Assembly (NCBI RefSeq): GCF_002050515.1
Contig: NZ_LTAY01000010.1
Coordinates: 1 to 64,000 of the forward strand
DNA from: Clostridium thermobutyricum DSM 4928
Lineage (GTDB): Bacteria; Bacillota; Clostridia; Clostridiales; Clostridiaceae
Reading direction: 5' to 3'
DNA: 64,000 nt
The notes beneath the pieces were generated by a model, which was not told where the DNA came from, searched no databases, and was given only the letters and a program-made list of their open reading frames with translations. A program made the position numbers and the translations under genes. Shown here piece by piece: positions 9,365-18,206 of this stretch (position 1 is its first letter; every line of letters begins with the position of its first letter).

Positions 9365-9382
9365 TCCACAGGTGCCTGTGGA
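9365..9382. repeat. Inverted repeat overlapping a DnaA box
   Basis: TCCACAGG-TG-CCTGTGGA, a perfect 8-bp-arm palindrome whose right arm runs into TGTGGATAA (9377-9385), the exact complement of the consensus DnaA box TTATCCACA. It lies in the intergenic region upstream of the DUF4163/DUF3298 gene. Confidence 0.65.
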
Positions 9383-9579
9383 TAACTTGTTACAAGTTTG
9401 TTGATATTCCTGTAGATAAAATGTTTTTTAGTGCAGAATAAGTGAAAAATATGAGATTCTATGTAAAAAAATATACAAAAGGAGAAAAATTAGTATGGTA
9501 AAAAGGGCTTATAGACTTAACTTAAAGAGTTTGTGGATAATAATTTTATTAACAGTTTCCACACAATGTATGTGGATAA
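9377..9579 (-). promoter_or_regulatory. Cluster of DnaA boxes
   Basis: Three exact copies of TTATCCACA read on the minus strand at 9377-9385, 9532-9540 and 9571-9579, and a one-mismatch copy (TGTAGATAA on the plus strand) at 9411-9419, all in one orientation. The last two exact copies fall inside the signal-peptide codons of the next gene, where Trp-Ile codons (TGG ATA) contribute to the match; the first is intergenic. I noticed no other exact TTATCCACA in the window. Function (DnaA titration or regulation) is inference. Confidence 0.5.
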
Positions 9580-10205
9580 CTTCATATGCTCTAGAGGATG
9601 GAACTATAATTGATAAAAAAATAAATCAAAAAACTAAATGTTTAAATGTAAATATGAATATTCCATATATAAAGGGAAGCATAGGGATAATTGCAAATGA
9701 AATTATAGATAATAATACAAATGTTTATATAGAAGAAGCAAAAAGAGCTGAACAAGATGCACAAGCTGGAGGTAATACTTGTTCGAATTATGAATTAAGT
9801 TCAGTATATTCTAAAACAAGAGAAACAGAAAATATTATAAGTTTGTTTATAGATTATTATCAATATTTTGGCGGAGCTCATGGTATGACATATAGAAAAG
9901 CATATAATATAGATAAGAAAACTGGACAAATTTTAAATTTAAGTGATTTGTTTAACATTAATTATGATTATAAGAGTAAAATAGATAATATTATAAGAGA
10001 ACAAATAGCAAGCAATAAAGATAAATATTTTGACAAAGGTTCAAAATTTAAAGGAATAGATAATAGCACATTATTTTATCTAGATTCTACAAACTTAATA
10101 ATATATTATGGATTATATGAACTAGCTCCTTATGCAGGAGGAATAATTCAATTTAAAATAAATTTAAATGATTTAAAAGATGGTTTAAATTATAATAAAT
10201 TTTAA
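9495..10205 (+). CDS. Secreted DUF4163/DUF3298 (RsiV-like) domain protein
   Basis: 236 aa. The N-terminus has a basic start and a hydrophobic core (LWIIILLTVSTQCMWI) ending near SYALED, a likely signal peptide or anchor. The rest matches the architecture of the extracellular part of RsiV-type proteins: DUF4163 (about 45-125) and DUF3298 (about 130-232) with the FGGAHGMTYRKAYNID motif and the terminal LAPYAGGI. In RsiV this module binds lysozyme, but here no anti-sigma cytoplasmic domain or sigma factor is adjacent, so the role is unknown. The gene lies among DnaA boxes, ends 22 bases before the aldehyde dehydrogenase, and has an AAAGGAGA ribosome site. Confidence 0.85.
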   Translation: MVKRAYRLNLKSLWIIILLTVSTQCMWITSYALEDGTIIDKKINQKTKCLNVNMNIPYIKGSIGIIANEIIDNNTNVYIEEAKRAEQDAQAGGNTCSNYELSSVYSKTRETENIISLFIDYYQYFGGAHGMTYRKAYNIDKKTGQILNLSDLFNINYDYKSKIDNIIREQIASNKDKYFDKGSKFKGIDNSTLFYLDSTNLIIYYGLYELAPYAGGIIQFKINLNDLKDGLNYNKF

Positions 10206-10227
10206 AGAGATTAAATGAGGTGAAGAG

Positions 10228-11604
10228 ATGGGGAATTTAAAAAAAGTATTTTTAGATCAAAAAGAATTTTTTAAGACAGGGAAGACAAAAAATATTGATT
10301 TTAGAATAGATGCATTAAAAAAATTAAAAAAAGCAATTAAAGAAAATGAAGAGGATTTTTTGATAGCTTTAAATAAAGATTTAGGGAAAAGTAAATTTGA
10401 AGGATATGCAACAGAAATAGGTATAGTATATGATGAAATAAATATACACCTAAAAAATTTAAGATATTGGGTAAGAAAGAAAAAAGTTAAGAGTTCAATT
10501 ATATATTTTCCAAGCAAAAATTATATTTATAAGGAACCTTATGGAGTTGCTCTTATAATAGGACCATTTAATTATCCATTTCAATTAGTTATTGCTCCAT
10601 TAATAGGTGCAATTAGTGCTGGAAATTGTGCAGTTATAAAGCCATCAGAAAGTTCTCTTAATACAGCCTTATTACTTGAGAAAGTAATTAATAAAATTTT
10701 TCAAGGAAATTATATAAAAGTAGTTGCCCCAACAGAAGGAAAAGAAGCAGTAACTGAACTTATAAATACACCTTATGATTATATATTCTTTACTGGAAGT
10801 GTAGGTGTAGGGAAGATAGTTATGGAAGCAGCAGCTAAAAATTTAACTCCATTAACACTTGAACTTGGAGGAAAAAGTCCATGTATAGTTGATAAAGATA
10901 GTAAAATAGAATTAGCTGCTAAAAGAATAGTTTGGGGAAAACTATTAAATGCTGGACAAACTTGTGTGGCTCCAGATTATTTAATGGTTCATAAAGATAT
11001 AAAAGATGAACTTTTAAAGAAATTAGTTGAAGAGATAGAAAAACAATATGGAAAAGATATAAAAAATAATGAAGAGTATCCAAGAATAATAAGAGAGCGT
11101 GATACTGAAAAGTTAAAAGAATATTTTAATGATGGAAAAATATATTATGGTGGAGAGTATGATATAAGTGATAGATTTATACATCCAACTATACTTACAG
11201 ATGTACAAGCTAATAGCCCTGTTATGGAAAATGAAATATTTGGACCAATATTACCAGTAATAGAGTTTTCAGATATTGATGAAGCTATTAATTTTGTGAA
11301 TAGTAGACCAAAACCATTAGCTTTATATTACTTTTCAGAAAGTTCTAGTAATATAGAAAAAGTATTAAAAGATACAACTTCAGGAGGAGTTACTATAAAT
11401 GATACTGTTATTCATGTAGCACAAACATCATTACCTTTTGGAGGAGTAGGAAATAGTGGAATGGGTGATTATCATGGAAAAGCAAGCTTTGAAACTTTTT
11501 CACATAGTAGATCAGTTGTAAAAAGAGGTACATTTATTGAATTTAATATAAGATTTGCACCTTTTAAAGATAAAATAAAATTACTTAAAAAAGTTATGAA
11601 GTAA
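10228..11604 (+). CDS. Aldehyde dehydrogenase (class 3-like, NAD(P)+)
   Basis: 458 aa, the short ALDH form typical of class 3/fatty-aldehyde enzymes that oxidise aldehydes to acids. Catalytic Cys246 is in NAGQTCVAPDY and the general-base Glu212 in LELGGKSPC; the cofactor loop FTGSVGVGK and the C-terminal SLPFGGVGNSGMGDYHGK are present. The last about 30 residues are hydrophobic and basic (FAPFKDKIKLLKKVMK), as in membrane-associated class 3 members. AGGTG precedes the start. A ROK kinase gene follows after about 20 bases, so they are likely co-transcribed; the physiological substrate is not evident. Confidence 0.92.
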   Translation: MGNLKKVFLDQKEFFKTGKTKNIDFRIDALKKLKKAIKENEEDFLIALNKDLGKSKFEGYATEIGIVYDEINIHLKNLRYWVRKKKVKSSIIYFPSKNYIYKEPYGVALIIGPFNYPFQLVIAPLIGAISAGNCAVIKPSESSLNTALLLEKVINKIFQGNYIKVVAPTEGKEAVTELINTPYDYIFFTGSVGVGKIVMEAAAKNLTPLTLELGGKSPCIVDKDSKIELAAKRIVWGKLLNAGQTCVAPDYLMVHKDIKDELLKKLVEEIEKQYGKDIKNNEEYPRIIRERDTEKLKEYFNDGKIYYGGEYDISDRFIHPTILTDVQANSPVMENEIFGPILPVIEFSDIDEAINFVNSRPKPLALYYFSESSSNIEKVLKDTTSGGVTINDTVIHVAQTSLPFGGVGNSGMGDYHGKASFETFSHSRSVVKRGTFIEFNIRFAPFKDKIKLLKKVMK

Positions 11605-11624
11605 AAGGAAATGGGGGAGTTTAT

Positions 11625-12509
11625 ATGAGAAAAATATTAGCATTTGATATTGGAGGAACTAATATAAAGTTTGGAGTATTAAATGAATTAGGTGAAATTT
11701 TAGAAAAAGGGAAAATAAAGACAAGAGTAGAATCAGAAGAAGTTTTTATAAATAGTTTAATAGAAATAATTGAAGAAAAGAAAAATGAAATTGAAGGTGT
11801 AGCTTTAAGTATGCCAGGATTCATAAATGTAGAAAAAGGGATGCCAACAGCTTGTTATGCTATTCAATGTATGGTAAATAAAAGTATAACTGAAATTATT
11901 AAAGATAGGACAGGCTTAAATGCAACTATAGAAAATGATGGAAAATGTGCAGCGCTTGCAGAAAAATTTAATGGAAATGCTGTAGAATGTGATAATTTTA
12001 TTTGCATAACTGTTGGAACAGGAATTGGTGGAGGATTATTTGTAAATGGAAAAATAGTTCGTGGATATTCTTTTAGAGGTGGCGAATTTGGTTTTATGGT
12101 TTGTGAAGGGCTAGAAAAAGATGATGTAAATGACAGCATTATGAGTAAAAAAGCTTCTACTATAGCATTGATAGATAAATACAAAAAATATAAAGGAATA
12201 GATTCTAATGTAGAGATTGAAGGCAAAGAGGTATTTTTAGAAGGAGAAAAAGATACTAAAGTTAAAGAACTTATAGAGGAGTGGTATACTTCATTAGCAA
12301 TTGGAATAGCAAATCTATCAGCTATAATTAATCCAGAAAAAATAATTATAGGTGGAGGAATAAGTGAAAGAGAAAACTTTTTAGAAGGTGTTGAAAAAGC
12401 ATTAAATAAAATTCTTTGGTGGAATGATATTAATGCGAAAATAGAAGTTTGTAAACATAAAAATGATGCAGGACTTATTGGAGCTGTATATAATTATTTA
12501 AATTCTTAA
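11625..12509 (+). CDS. ROK family sugar kinase-like protein
   Basis: 294 aa with the ROK/actin-like ATPase fold: phosphate-1 motif AFDIGGTNIKFG (Asp8-Asn13), the catalytic-Asp motif ATIENDGKCAALAE, GTGIGGGLFVNG, and adenosine motif IIIGGGISE. No N-terminal helix-turn-helix, so it is a kinase rather than a repressor. The usual ROK zinc site CxCGxxGCxE is missing: after GGEFGFMVCEG the expected Cys cluster is absent. Substrate (glucose, N-acetylmannosamine or similar) cannot be assigned. It follows the aldehyde dehydrogenase closely, with GGGGGAG before the ATG. Confidence 0.88.
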   Translation: MRKILAFDIGGTNIKFGVLNELGEILEKGKIKTRVESEEVFINSLIEIIEEKKNEIEGVALSMPGFINVEKGMPTACYAIQCMVNKSITEIIKDRTGLNATIENDGKCAALAEKFNGNAVECDNFICITVGTGIGGGLFVNGKIVRGYSFRGGEFGFMVCEGLEKDDVNDSIMSKKASTIALIDKYKKYKGIDSNVEIEGKEVFLEGEKDTKVKELIEEWYTSLAIGIANLSAIINPEKIIIGGGISERENFLEGVEKALNKILWWNDINAKIEVCKHKNDAGLIGAVYNYLNS

Positions 12510-12559
12510 AAAGTTACGATCTATAATATTAATTATAAAAATATGTAGAATTTTATAGC

Positions 12560-12595
12560 AGAGAGCATTTATGTTTTATATTTAATAAATGTTCT
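12560..12595 (+). terminator. Possible terminator or hairpin after the ROK gene
   Basis: AGAGCATTTAT / ATAAATGTTCT stem with a 12-base loop; no clean T-run follows, so this may be only an mRNA-end hairpin. Confidence 0.35.
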
Positions 12596-12698
12596 TGTTA
12601 TTATAGAATTATTATTTTTATTTTATACATTATGTATATTAGAAATATTAAACCAATACACTAAAACTAATATATATTATATATTTATTATATTGAAA

Positions 12699-12726
12699 AT
12701 GGACTAGTTATTTAAAACTAGTCCAT
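12699..12726. terminator. Terminator between the ROK and MFS genes
   Basis: Inverted repeat ATGGACTAGTT / AACTAGTCCAT just beyond the stop of the minus-strand MFS gene. Short T-rich flanks on the minus strand suggest it ends that transcript; being symmetric it could serve both strands. Confidence 0.65.
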
Positions 12727-12731
12727 TAATT

Positions 12732-14402
12732 TTACTCAATTAAAAATTTTTCTTTACCATTTTTAGATATGAATATTGCTAATATAAGACCTATTATACA
12801 GAAAGCTGCAGAAGCCATAAAAAGATTAGCATATCCTTTGTCAAGTGTGCTTTGGAAAGCAGTTGTTATAGAATCTTTTGCACCAGCTAATTGGCTTAAA
12901 TAATGTGTTTTAAAATTTATAAATTGTGGGTTATTACCCATAAGCTTTCCAACATGATCTAATTTACCTACAACTAAATTATGAATTAAATCATAAATAT
13001 TATTAGATGAAGCATTTTGGAATGTGTTACTAACACTTCCTCCACTCATCAAATTAGCGCCATGAGTCATAGATTCAGGTAATTTAGGCATAGCCTTAGC
13101 AATATTTTTTGGAACATTTTGTGCAGCTGTTGAAATAAAGTTAACTAAAAAGTTAGGGCCAACAGCAACTCCAATTGAACGAACAAGCGCAACGGTAGAT
13201 TGTCCCATTGTAGCCTGAGATTCAGGAACAAGTTTTAACATTAAATAGTTAAGTGGAGTTGCAAAAGTGAATCCAAATCCAAATCCAAGAATTGCTATAC
13301 CTATAAGTAAATTAGCTAATCCTGGATGGTTAGAAGTTACTAATGCAAAATACAGACATCCTGAAATTGAAATTATAAATCCTAATAAAAGAACTATTTT
13401 AGCTCCAATTTTATCTATTAATTTACCACTAACAACAGATGATATTCCCATAAATACTGCAAATATAGTAGAGAAATATCCACCAGTACCAGAAGGTAAT
13501 TTAAGAACATTATCACTATATTGTGGTAAGAATACTAATGACATAAGTCCACAACCAACTATTAAACTTATAGTAAGAGTTATTACTATATCTTTATTTT
13601 TAAAATAATTTAAATTCAATACTGGATCTTGAGCTTTTTTTTCAACAAAAATAAATAGTGGTATGCAAATTACAAATATAATTAAGTAAGGAAGTACATC
13701 CTTAGAAGTTAATGATTTGTAGAAATTATCAAATTTTAAATTAGTTAGTGCATACATTATAGAAAGTATTAAAACTCCAAGAACTATTGAACCTTTAAGA
13801 TCAAGCTTAGATTTTTCTGTATCTCCAATACTTTCCTCAAGTTTTAATCCTAAAATAATTACTATAATACTTATAGGGATATTTATAAAGAATAAAACCC
13901 CCCAATTTTTATCACTAAATATTTGTAATAATCCGGAACCTAAAGTTGGTCCAACAACTGTACATATTCCAAATATTGCTCCTATAAAACCAAGAGCTGA
14001 ACCTCTTTTTTCTGGTGGAAAAGATGTTCCAATATAAGTAGTAGCAATTGGCATAATACCACCGCCACCAATAGCTTCAATAACTCTAAATAATAGAAGC
14101 ATTGAATAGCTTTCGAATATGTTTGAAAGTCCACAAAGAAGTGAACCTACAGCAAATAGTATAATTGAGATCATATAAATTTTCTTTCTTCCAAATTTGT
14201 CTGAAAGTTTACCCATAACAGGCATTGCTACAGCATAAGCAAGAGTATAGATTGTAATCATCCAAATACTAGATGATTGACTTACATTTAAACCACTGGC
14301 AATTATGTTTCTAGCTGGAGATACTATCCCAGAATCTAGTGCTCCCATAGCAATACCTAGAAGGAAAACTATCATAGCGACTTTAGTTGATGCTTTTTTC
14401 AT
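12732..14402 (-). CDS. MFS multidrug exporter, DHA2 (14-TMS) family
   Basis: 556 aa polytopic membrane protein. Motif A is GKLSDKFGRKK between helices 2 and 3; the antiporter motif C (GICTVVGPTLGS) is in helix 5, marking a drug:H+ antiporter of the EmrB/QacA type. About 14 hydrophobic segments are visible. Before the last helix there is a long hydrophilic stretch of about 110 residues (about 415-530, starting after FLVNFISTA) predicted to lie outside the cell, as in QacA-like proteins. It is transcribed divergently from a TetR-family gene 140 bases away, the classic arrangement of an efflux pump and its repressor. Confidence 0.93.
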   Translation of the reverse strand: MKKASTKVAMIVFLLGIAMGALDSGIVSPARNIIASGLNVSQSSSIWMITIYTLAYAVAMPVMGKLSDKFGRKKIYMISIILFAVGSLLCGLSNIFESYSMLLLFRVIEAIGGGGIMPIATTYIGTSFPPEKRGSALGFIGAIFGICTVVGPTLGSGLLQIFSDKNWGVLFFINIPISIIVIILGLKLEESIGDTEKSKLDLKGSIVLGVLILSIMYALTNLKFDNFYKSLTSKDVLPYLIIFVICIPLFIFVEKKAQDPVLNLNYFKNKDIVITLTISLIVGCGLMSLVFLPQYSDNVLKLPSGTGGYFSTIFAVFMGISSVVSGKLIDKIGAKIVLLLGFIISISGCLYFALVTSNHPGLANLLIGIAILGFGFGFTFATPLNYLMLKLVPESQATMGQSTVALVRSIGVAVGPNFLVNFISTAAQNVPKNIAKAMPKLPESMTHGANLMSGGSVSNTFQNASSNNIYDLIHNLVVGKLDHVGKLMGNNPQFINFKTHYLSQLAGAKDSITTAFQSTLDKGYANLFMASAAFCIIGLILAIFISKNGKEKFLIE

Positions 14403-14516
14403 TTGTTTTCACTCCTAAAAATTTTTTCTTTTGTATAATCAAGTGTCACATTTGTTACTTTTGATAAACTAGATTATAATTAAATAAGAAAATATAGTCA
14501 ATAGAATAGAACTAAC

Positions 14517-14541
14517 TTACACAGAAGGGAAGTTTGTGTGA
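14517..14541. promoter_or_regulatory. Candidate operator of the TetR/MFS pair
   Basis: Imperfect inverted repeat TTACACA-N11-TGTGTGA overlapping the ribosome site and start region of the TetR gene. A further TGTCACA (14444-14450) near the MFS start is the complement of TGTGACA at 14537-14543. Assignment as the repressor's site is inference. Confidence 0.3.
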
Positions 14542-14542
14542 C

Positions 14543-15094
14543 ATGGGAGATTTTAACATAAGAAAAAAGAGTGATAGATCCGTGAAGTTAATTTGCAATT
14601 CTATGTTTGAATTATTAAAAGAAAAGAATTTTGAAGATATTTCAATAACAGAACTTTGCAACAAAGCAGAGCTTGCAAGAAAAACTTTTTATAGAAATTT
14701 TAAATCTAAAGAGGATGTTATTAAAAAAAGTATTGATATGATGTTTAGAGAATTTTCAAATGAAGTTCATATTGATAAAGATATTGAAGCCGAAAAATTG
14801 GCATATGAATATTTTAAATTTTGGTACAGGCGTAAAGAATTTTTAAATTTAATTTTTGAAAATAATCTATTTAATATAGTTAATTGTCAATACGACTTAT
14901 ATATGCGGGGATTTAGACTCATGATGAAAGGTGAGGAAGAAATGAGTAAAGATTTAGAGTACTTTATAATTTTTATTTCAGGTGGATATTGGAATATGCT
15001 TCAACATTGGGTTAGAAAAGGTTTCTCAGATAATCCAGAAGAATTAGCAAAGATATGGGGAAAGCATTTAAATAAAATAAAGTGTGATATATAA
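14543..15094 (+). CDS. TetR/AcrR family transcriptional regulator
   Basis: About 183 aa. The N-terminal TetR DNA-binding domain runs from about 8 to 55: SVKLICNSMFELLKEKNFED, ISITELCNKAELARKTFYR and NFKSKEDVIKKSIDMM, with the characteristic xTFYRNFKSKEDV recognition helix. The remainder is an all-helical ligand domain with aromatic residues typical of the clostridial TetR C-terminal family. The frame could open at TTG 14534, but spacing from AGGGAAG favours ATG 14543. It is divergent from the MFS pump and probably represses it and itself. Confidence 0.9.
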   Translation: MGDFNIRKKSDRSVKLICNSMFELLKEKNFEDISITELCNKAELARKTFYRNFKSKEDVIKKSIDMMFREFSNEVHIDKDIEAEKLAYEYFKFWYRRKEFLNLIFENNLFNIVNCQYDLYMRGFRLMMKGEEEMSKDLEYFIIFISGGYWNMLQHWVRKGFSDNPEELAKIWGKHLNKIKCDI

Positions 15095-15186
15095 AATAAA
15101 AGATAAAGAGGCTTTTTAGTAAGAATATATAAAATATATGATTAATATAAAAATTAGTTTTAGATTTTGAATTTTATTTATAAAAT

Positions 15187-15216
15187 AAAGGACTAATCTT
15201 TAAGATTAGTCCTTTT
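15187..15216 (-). terminator. Terminator of the P2A ATPase gene
   Basis: Perfect inverted repeat AAAGGACTAATCTT / AAGATTAGTCCTTT next to the ATPase stop, with a T-rich run on the minus-strand side. Confidence 0.8.
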
Positions 15217-15219
15217 AAA

Positions 15220-17826
15220 TTATTTATTTATACTTTCACGTATCATTTTAGAAATTTGAATTATAACTGTTGGTAAGAAAGCGAATAAGTATATTAATCC
15301 AACATTACTAGCACTAAGAGGTGCAACTTCGAATAAATCAGTAACTCCAGGAACAAATAAAACAATATTAACTAAAACTACACCAGTTATAAATGCATAC
15401 CAACTATATTTATTAGTAAATAATCCAAGTTTAAATATAGATTGTTTGCCTCTACAGTTAAATCCGTGGAATAATCTTGCTAAACAAAGTGTTGAGAATG
15501 CCATTGTACTAGCAACTTCTTTTCCAGATTTAAGACCAATATAAAATGCAAAAAGAGTAAATATAGTAATTACAATACCTTCAAAAGCAATTTCTTTTAT
15601 AAATCCTTTTGTAAGAATAGATTCTTTACTATCTCTTGGTTTTTCATTTAATATATCTTTTCTTCCTTTTTCAACTCCAATTGCAATAGCAGGTAAACTA
15701 TCAGTTACAAGATTGATAAATAATAAGTGTACTGGAGCAAATGGAGCTGGAAGAGCAGCTAAAGATGCATAAAGTACAGCGATTATAGCAGAAGTATTAC
15801 CTGATAAAAGGAATTTGATTGAATTCTTTATATTAGCATAAACATTTCTACCATTAGCAACAGATTTTACAATTGTAGCAAAGTTATCATCAGTTAATAT
15901 CATTGAAGAAGCATCTTTAGAAACTTCAGTTCCTGTAATACCCATTGCTATACCAATATCTGCTTGCTTAAGAGCAGGAGCATCATTTACCCCATCACCA
16001 GTCATAGCTACAATTTTTCCTTTGTTTTGCCATGCATTAACTATTCTTATTTTGTGTTCTGGAGAAACTCTTGCATAAACTGAAATATGTTCAAGTTTTT
16101 CCATAAGTTCATCTTCAGACATTCTATTAAGTTCTAAACCTTCAATAGCCATGTCACCTTCTCTAAGTATACCAATTTGTTTTGCAATAGCGGATGCTGT
16201 TATTTTATGGTCACCAGTAATCATAATTGGCTTAATTCCAGCAGATATACAATCTTTAACAGCTTCAGCAGATTCAACTCTTGGTGGGTCAATCATTGAA
16301 ATTAAACCTATAAATGTATATCCAAATTCATCTTCAATAGTAATATCTTTAACAGAAGGAAGTTCTTTATAAGCAAAAGCAAGAACTCTTAAACCATTTT
16401 GAGAAAGTTCCATATTAACATCTATAATATTTTGCTTATCTTCAGAAGTTATTTCTCTAACTCCAGAAGAAGTTTTAATATATTTTAATCTATCTAAAAG
16501 AACATCAAAAGCTCCTTTAGTAAATAAAGTTGTTTTATCATTAAAATCGTGAAGAGTACTCATAAGCTTTCTATCAGAATCAAATGGAATTTCTCTTAAA
16601 CGCTCAATTTTTTCTCTAAATTCTATTTCTTTTATGTTATATATATGACCAAGATTTACAAGAGCAACTTCAGTTGGATCACCTATTTCATTTCCATCTA
16701 CTGAAGTAGAATCATTACAAAGAATAGAGCTAGTTAATAAATAATTGTGTACTTCATTAGTTAAATCTAAATCTTCTGAATTAATAAGTTTTCCATCAAC
16801 ATAAAGTTGTTTAGTAGTCATTTTATTTTGAGTTAATGTACCAGTTTTATCAGAACATATAATTGATACAGAACCAAGACCTTCAACAGCCTTTAAAGAT
16901 TTGATGATAGCATTTTCTTTAGCCATTTTTTGAGTTCCTATTGCAAGAACTATAGTAACAATAGAACTTAAAGCTTCAGGAATAGCAGCAACTGCAAGAG
17001 CAACAGCAAACATTAAAGATTCAATTATTGGCATTTTTCTATAAATACTTAATCCAAAAACAATAGCACATATAACAAGAATTATAATAGCTAATTTTTT
17101 AGAAAAATCATCAAGAGTAATTTGTAATGGAGTTTTCTTCTCTTGTGTTTGCTCCATTAAAGTAGCAATTTTACCAAGCTCGGTATTCATACCAGTAGCA
17201 GTAACAACTACTAAAGCACGTCCATAAGTTACCAATGAACTTGAGAAAACCATATTTTTTTGGTCACCAAGAGCAACTTCATCCTTATCAATTAAGTCAG
17301 ATATTTTAGTAACACTTTCAGATTCACCAGTTAATGCACTTTCATTAACTTGTAAAGAATAATTTTCTATTATTCTACCATCAGCACAAACTAAGTCACC
17401 AGCTTCTAGAATTAAAATATCTCCAGGAACTACTTCAGAAGATGGAATTTCTAATTTTACTCCATCTCTCATAACTTTAGCATTTGGAGCAGAGAGTGCT
17501 TTTAAACTATTCAAAGACTGTTCAGCTTTTACATGTTGGATAGTACCAAGAATTGCATTTAAAATAATAACTGCAAATATAACAATAGTACTTTCAACAT
17601 TTTTAGCAAACATAGAAACAATACCAGCAATGATAAGTATAATTACAAGTAAGTCTTTAAATTGTTCAAAGAAAACTTGAACTGTACTTTTCTTTTTCTT
17701 TTCATTTAAAATATTCTTTCCATATAAATCAGAATTTTTCTGTAATCCATCCTTTGATAGACCATTTTTTGTAGAATTAAAAAATTTTAATATATCTACA
17801 ATAGATTTGTTAAAAAAATTATTCAT
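15220..17826 (-). CDS. P2A-type cation-transporting ATPase (Mn2+/Ca2+ export)
   Basis: About 868 aa P-type ATPase. In order: N-terminal cation ATPase domain (FFNSTKNGLSKDGLQ), actuator TGES, helix 4 with IPEAL (cation site, P2A-like), phosphorylation motif CSDKTGTLT, nucleotide domain with KGAFDVLL, hinge TGDGVNDAPALKQADIG, and four C-terminal helices. The frame opens at 17859, but AAAGGAG lies about 8 bases before ATG 17826. The leader is a yybP-ykoY riboswitch, which senses Mn2+; I therefore infer that it exports Mn2+, perhaps also Ca2+. It is monocistronic with its own terminator. Confidence 0.94.
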   Translation of the reverse strand: MNNFFNKSIVDILKFFNSTKNGLSKDGLQKNSDLYGKNILNEKKKKSTVQVFFEQFKDLLVIILIIAGIVSMFAKNVESTIVIFAVIILNAILGTIQHVKAEQSLNSLKALSAPNAKVMRDGVKLEIPSSEVVPGDILILEAGDLVCADGRIIENYSLQVNESALTGESESVTKISDLIDKDEVALGDQKNMVFSSSLVTYGRALVVVTATGMNTELGKIATLMEQTQEKKTPLQITLDDFSKKLAIIILVICAIVFGLSIYRKMPIIESLMFAVALAVAAIPEALSSIVTIVLAIGTQKMAKENAIIKSLKAVEGLGSVSIICSDKTGTLTQNKMTTKQLYVDGKLINSEDLDLTNEVHNYLLTSSILCNDSTSVDGNEIGDPTEVALVNLGHIYNIKEIEFREKIERLREIPFDSDRKLMSTLHDFNDKTTLFTKGAFDVLLDRLKYIKTSSGVREITSEDKQNIIDVNMELSQNGLRVLAFAYKELPSVKDITIEDEFGYTFIGLISMIDPPRVESAEAVKDCISAGIKPIMITGDHKITASAIAKQIGILREGDMAIEGLELNRMSEDELMEKLEHISVYARVSPEHKIRIVNAWQNKGKIVAMTGDGVNDAPALKQADIGIAMGITGTEVSKDASSMILTDDNFATIVKSVANGRNVYANIKNSIKFLLSGNTSAIIAVLYASLAALPAPFAPVHLLFINLVTDSLPAIAIGVEKGRKDILNEKPRDSKESILTKGFIKEIAFEGIVITIFTLFAFYIGLKSGKEVASTMAFSTLCLARLFHGFNCRGKQSIFKLGLFTNKYSWYAFITGVVLVNIVLFVPGVTDLFEVAPLSASNVGLIYLFAFLPTVIIQISKMIRESINK

Positions 17827-17862
17827 AAAAAAAACTCCTTTCAAAATTAATATTTCCAATAA

Positions 17863-18003
17863 AAAAGACTTTTAATATAAATTACGAAAAAATTTCGGAA
17901 TTTATATTAAAAGTCTCGTAACCTAATTATATAGGTATATAACACCAGACGTTTAGTCGAGATTGTTGATGCTATATTTAATACTACTCCCTCTTAACAA
18001 GAT
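17863..18003 (-). promoter_or_regulatory. yybP-ykoY (Mn2+) riboswitch with terminator
   Basis: Minus-strand leader of the P2A ATPase. The aptamer (about 17911-18003) starts AGAGGGAGTAGT, continues through GCATCAACAATCTCGAC and CTGGTG, and closes with TTACGAGAC, the conserved blocks of the yybP-ykoY class. It is followed by a very strong hairpin (17863-17916: AGACTTTTAATATAAATT against its complement) ending in a T-run. Mn2+ binding should free the transcript from termination. Assigned by pattern; no covariance model was run. Confidence 0.88.
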
Positions 18004-18027
18004 TGGATTAAATTTCTTATTAATATA

Positions 18028-18056
18028 ATATTAATTTAAATTCATATAAATGTCAA
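18028..18056 (-). promoter_or_regulatory. Promoter of the yybP-ykoY leader
   Basis: TTGACA (18051-18056) and TAATAT (18028-18033) on the minus strand, 17-base spacer. Confidence 0.75.
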
Positions 18057-18206
18057 GATTTATTAATAAAAGAAAAATATATTAAATTAAATTGTAATAA
18101 TTGGAATATGAAATAGAGAGTCAAATATTATATAAGCAATGTTTAAATTCACAAAATTTATTAAAAAACATAGACTAAAATATAACGCTAAATGGAGTTG
18201 GAAATA

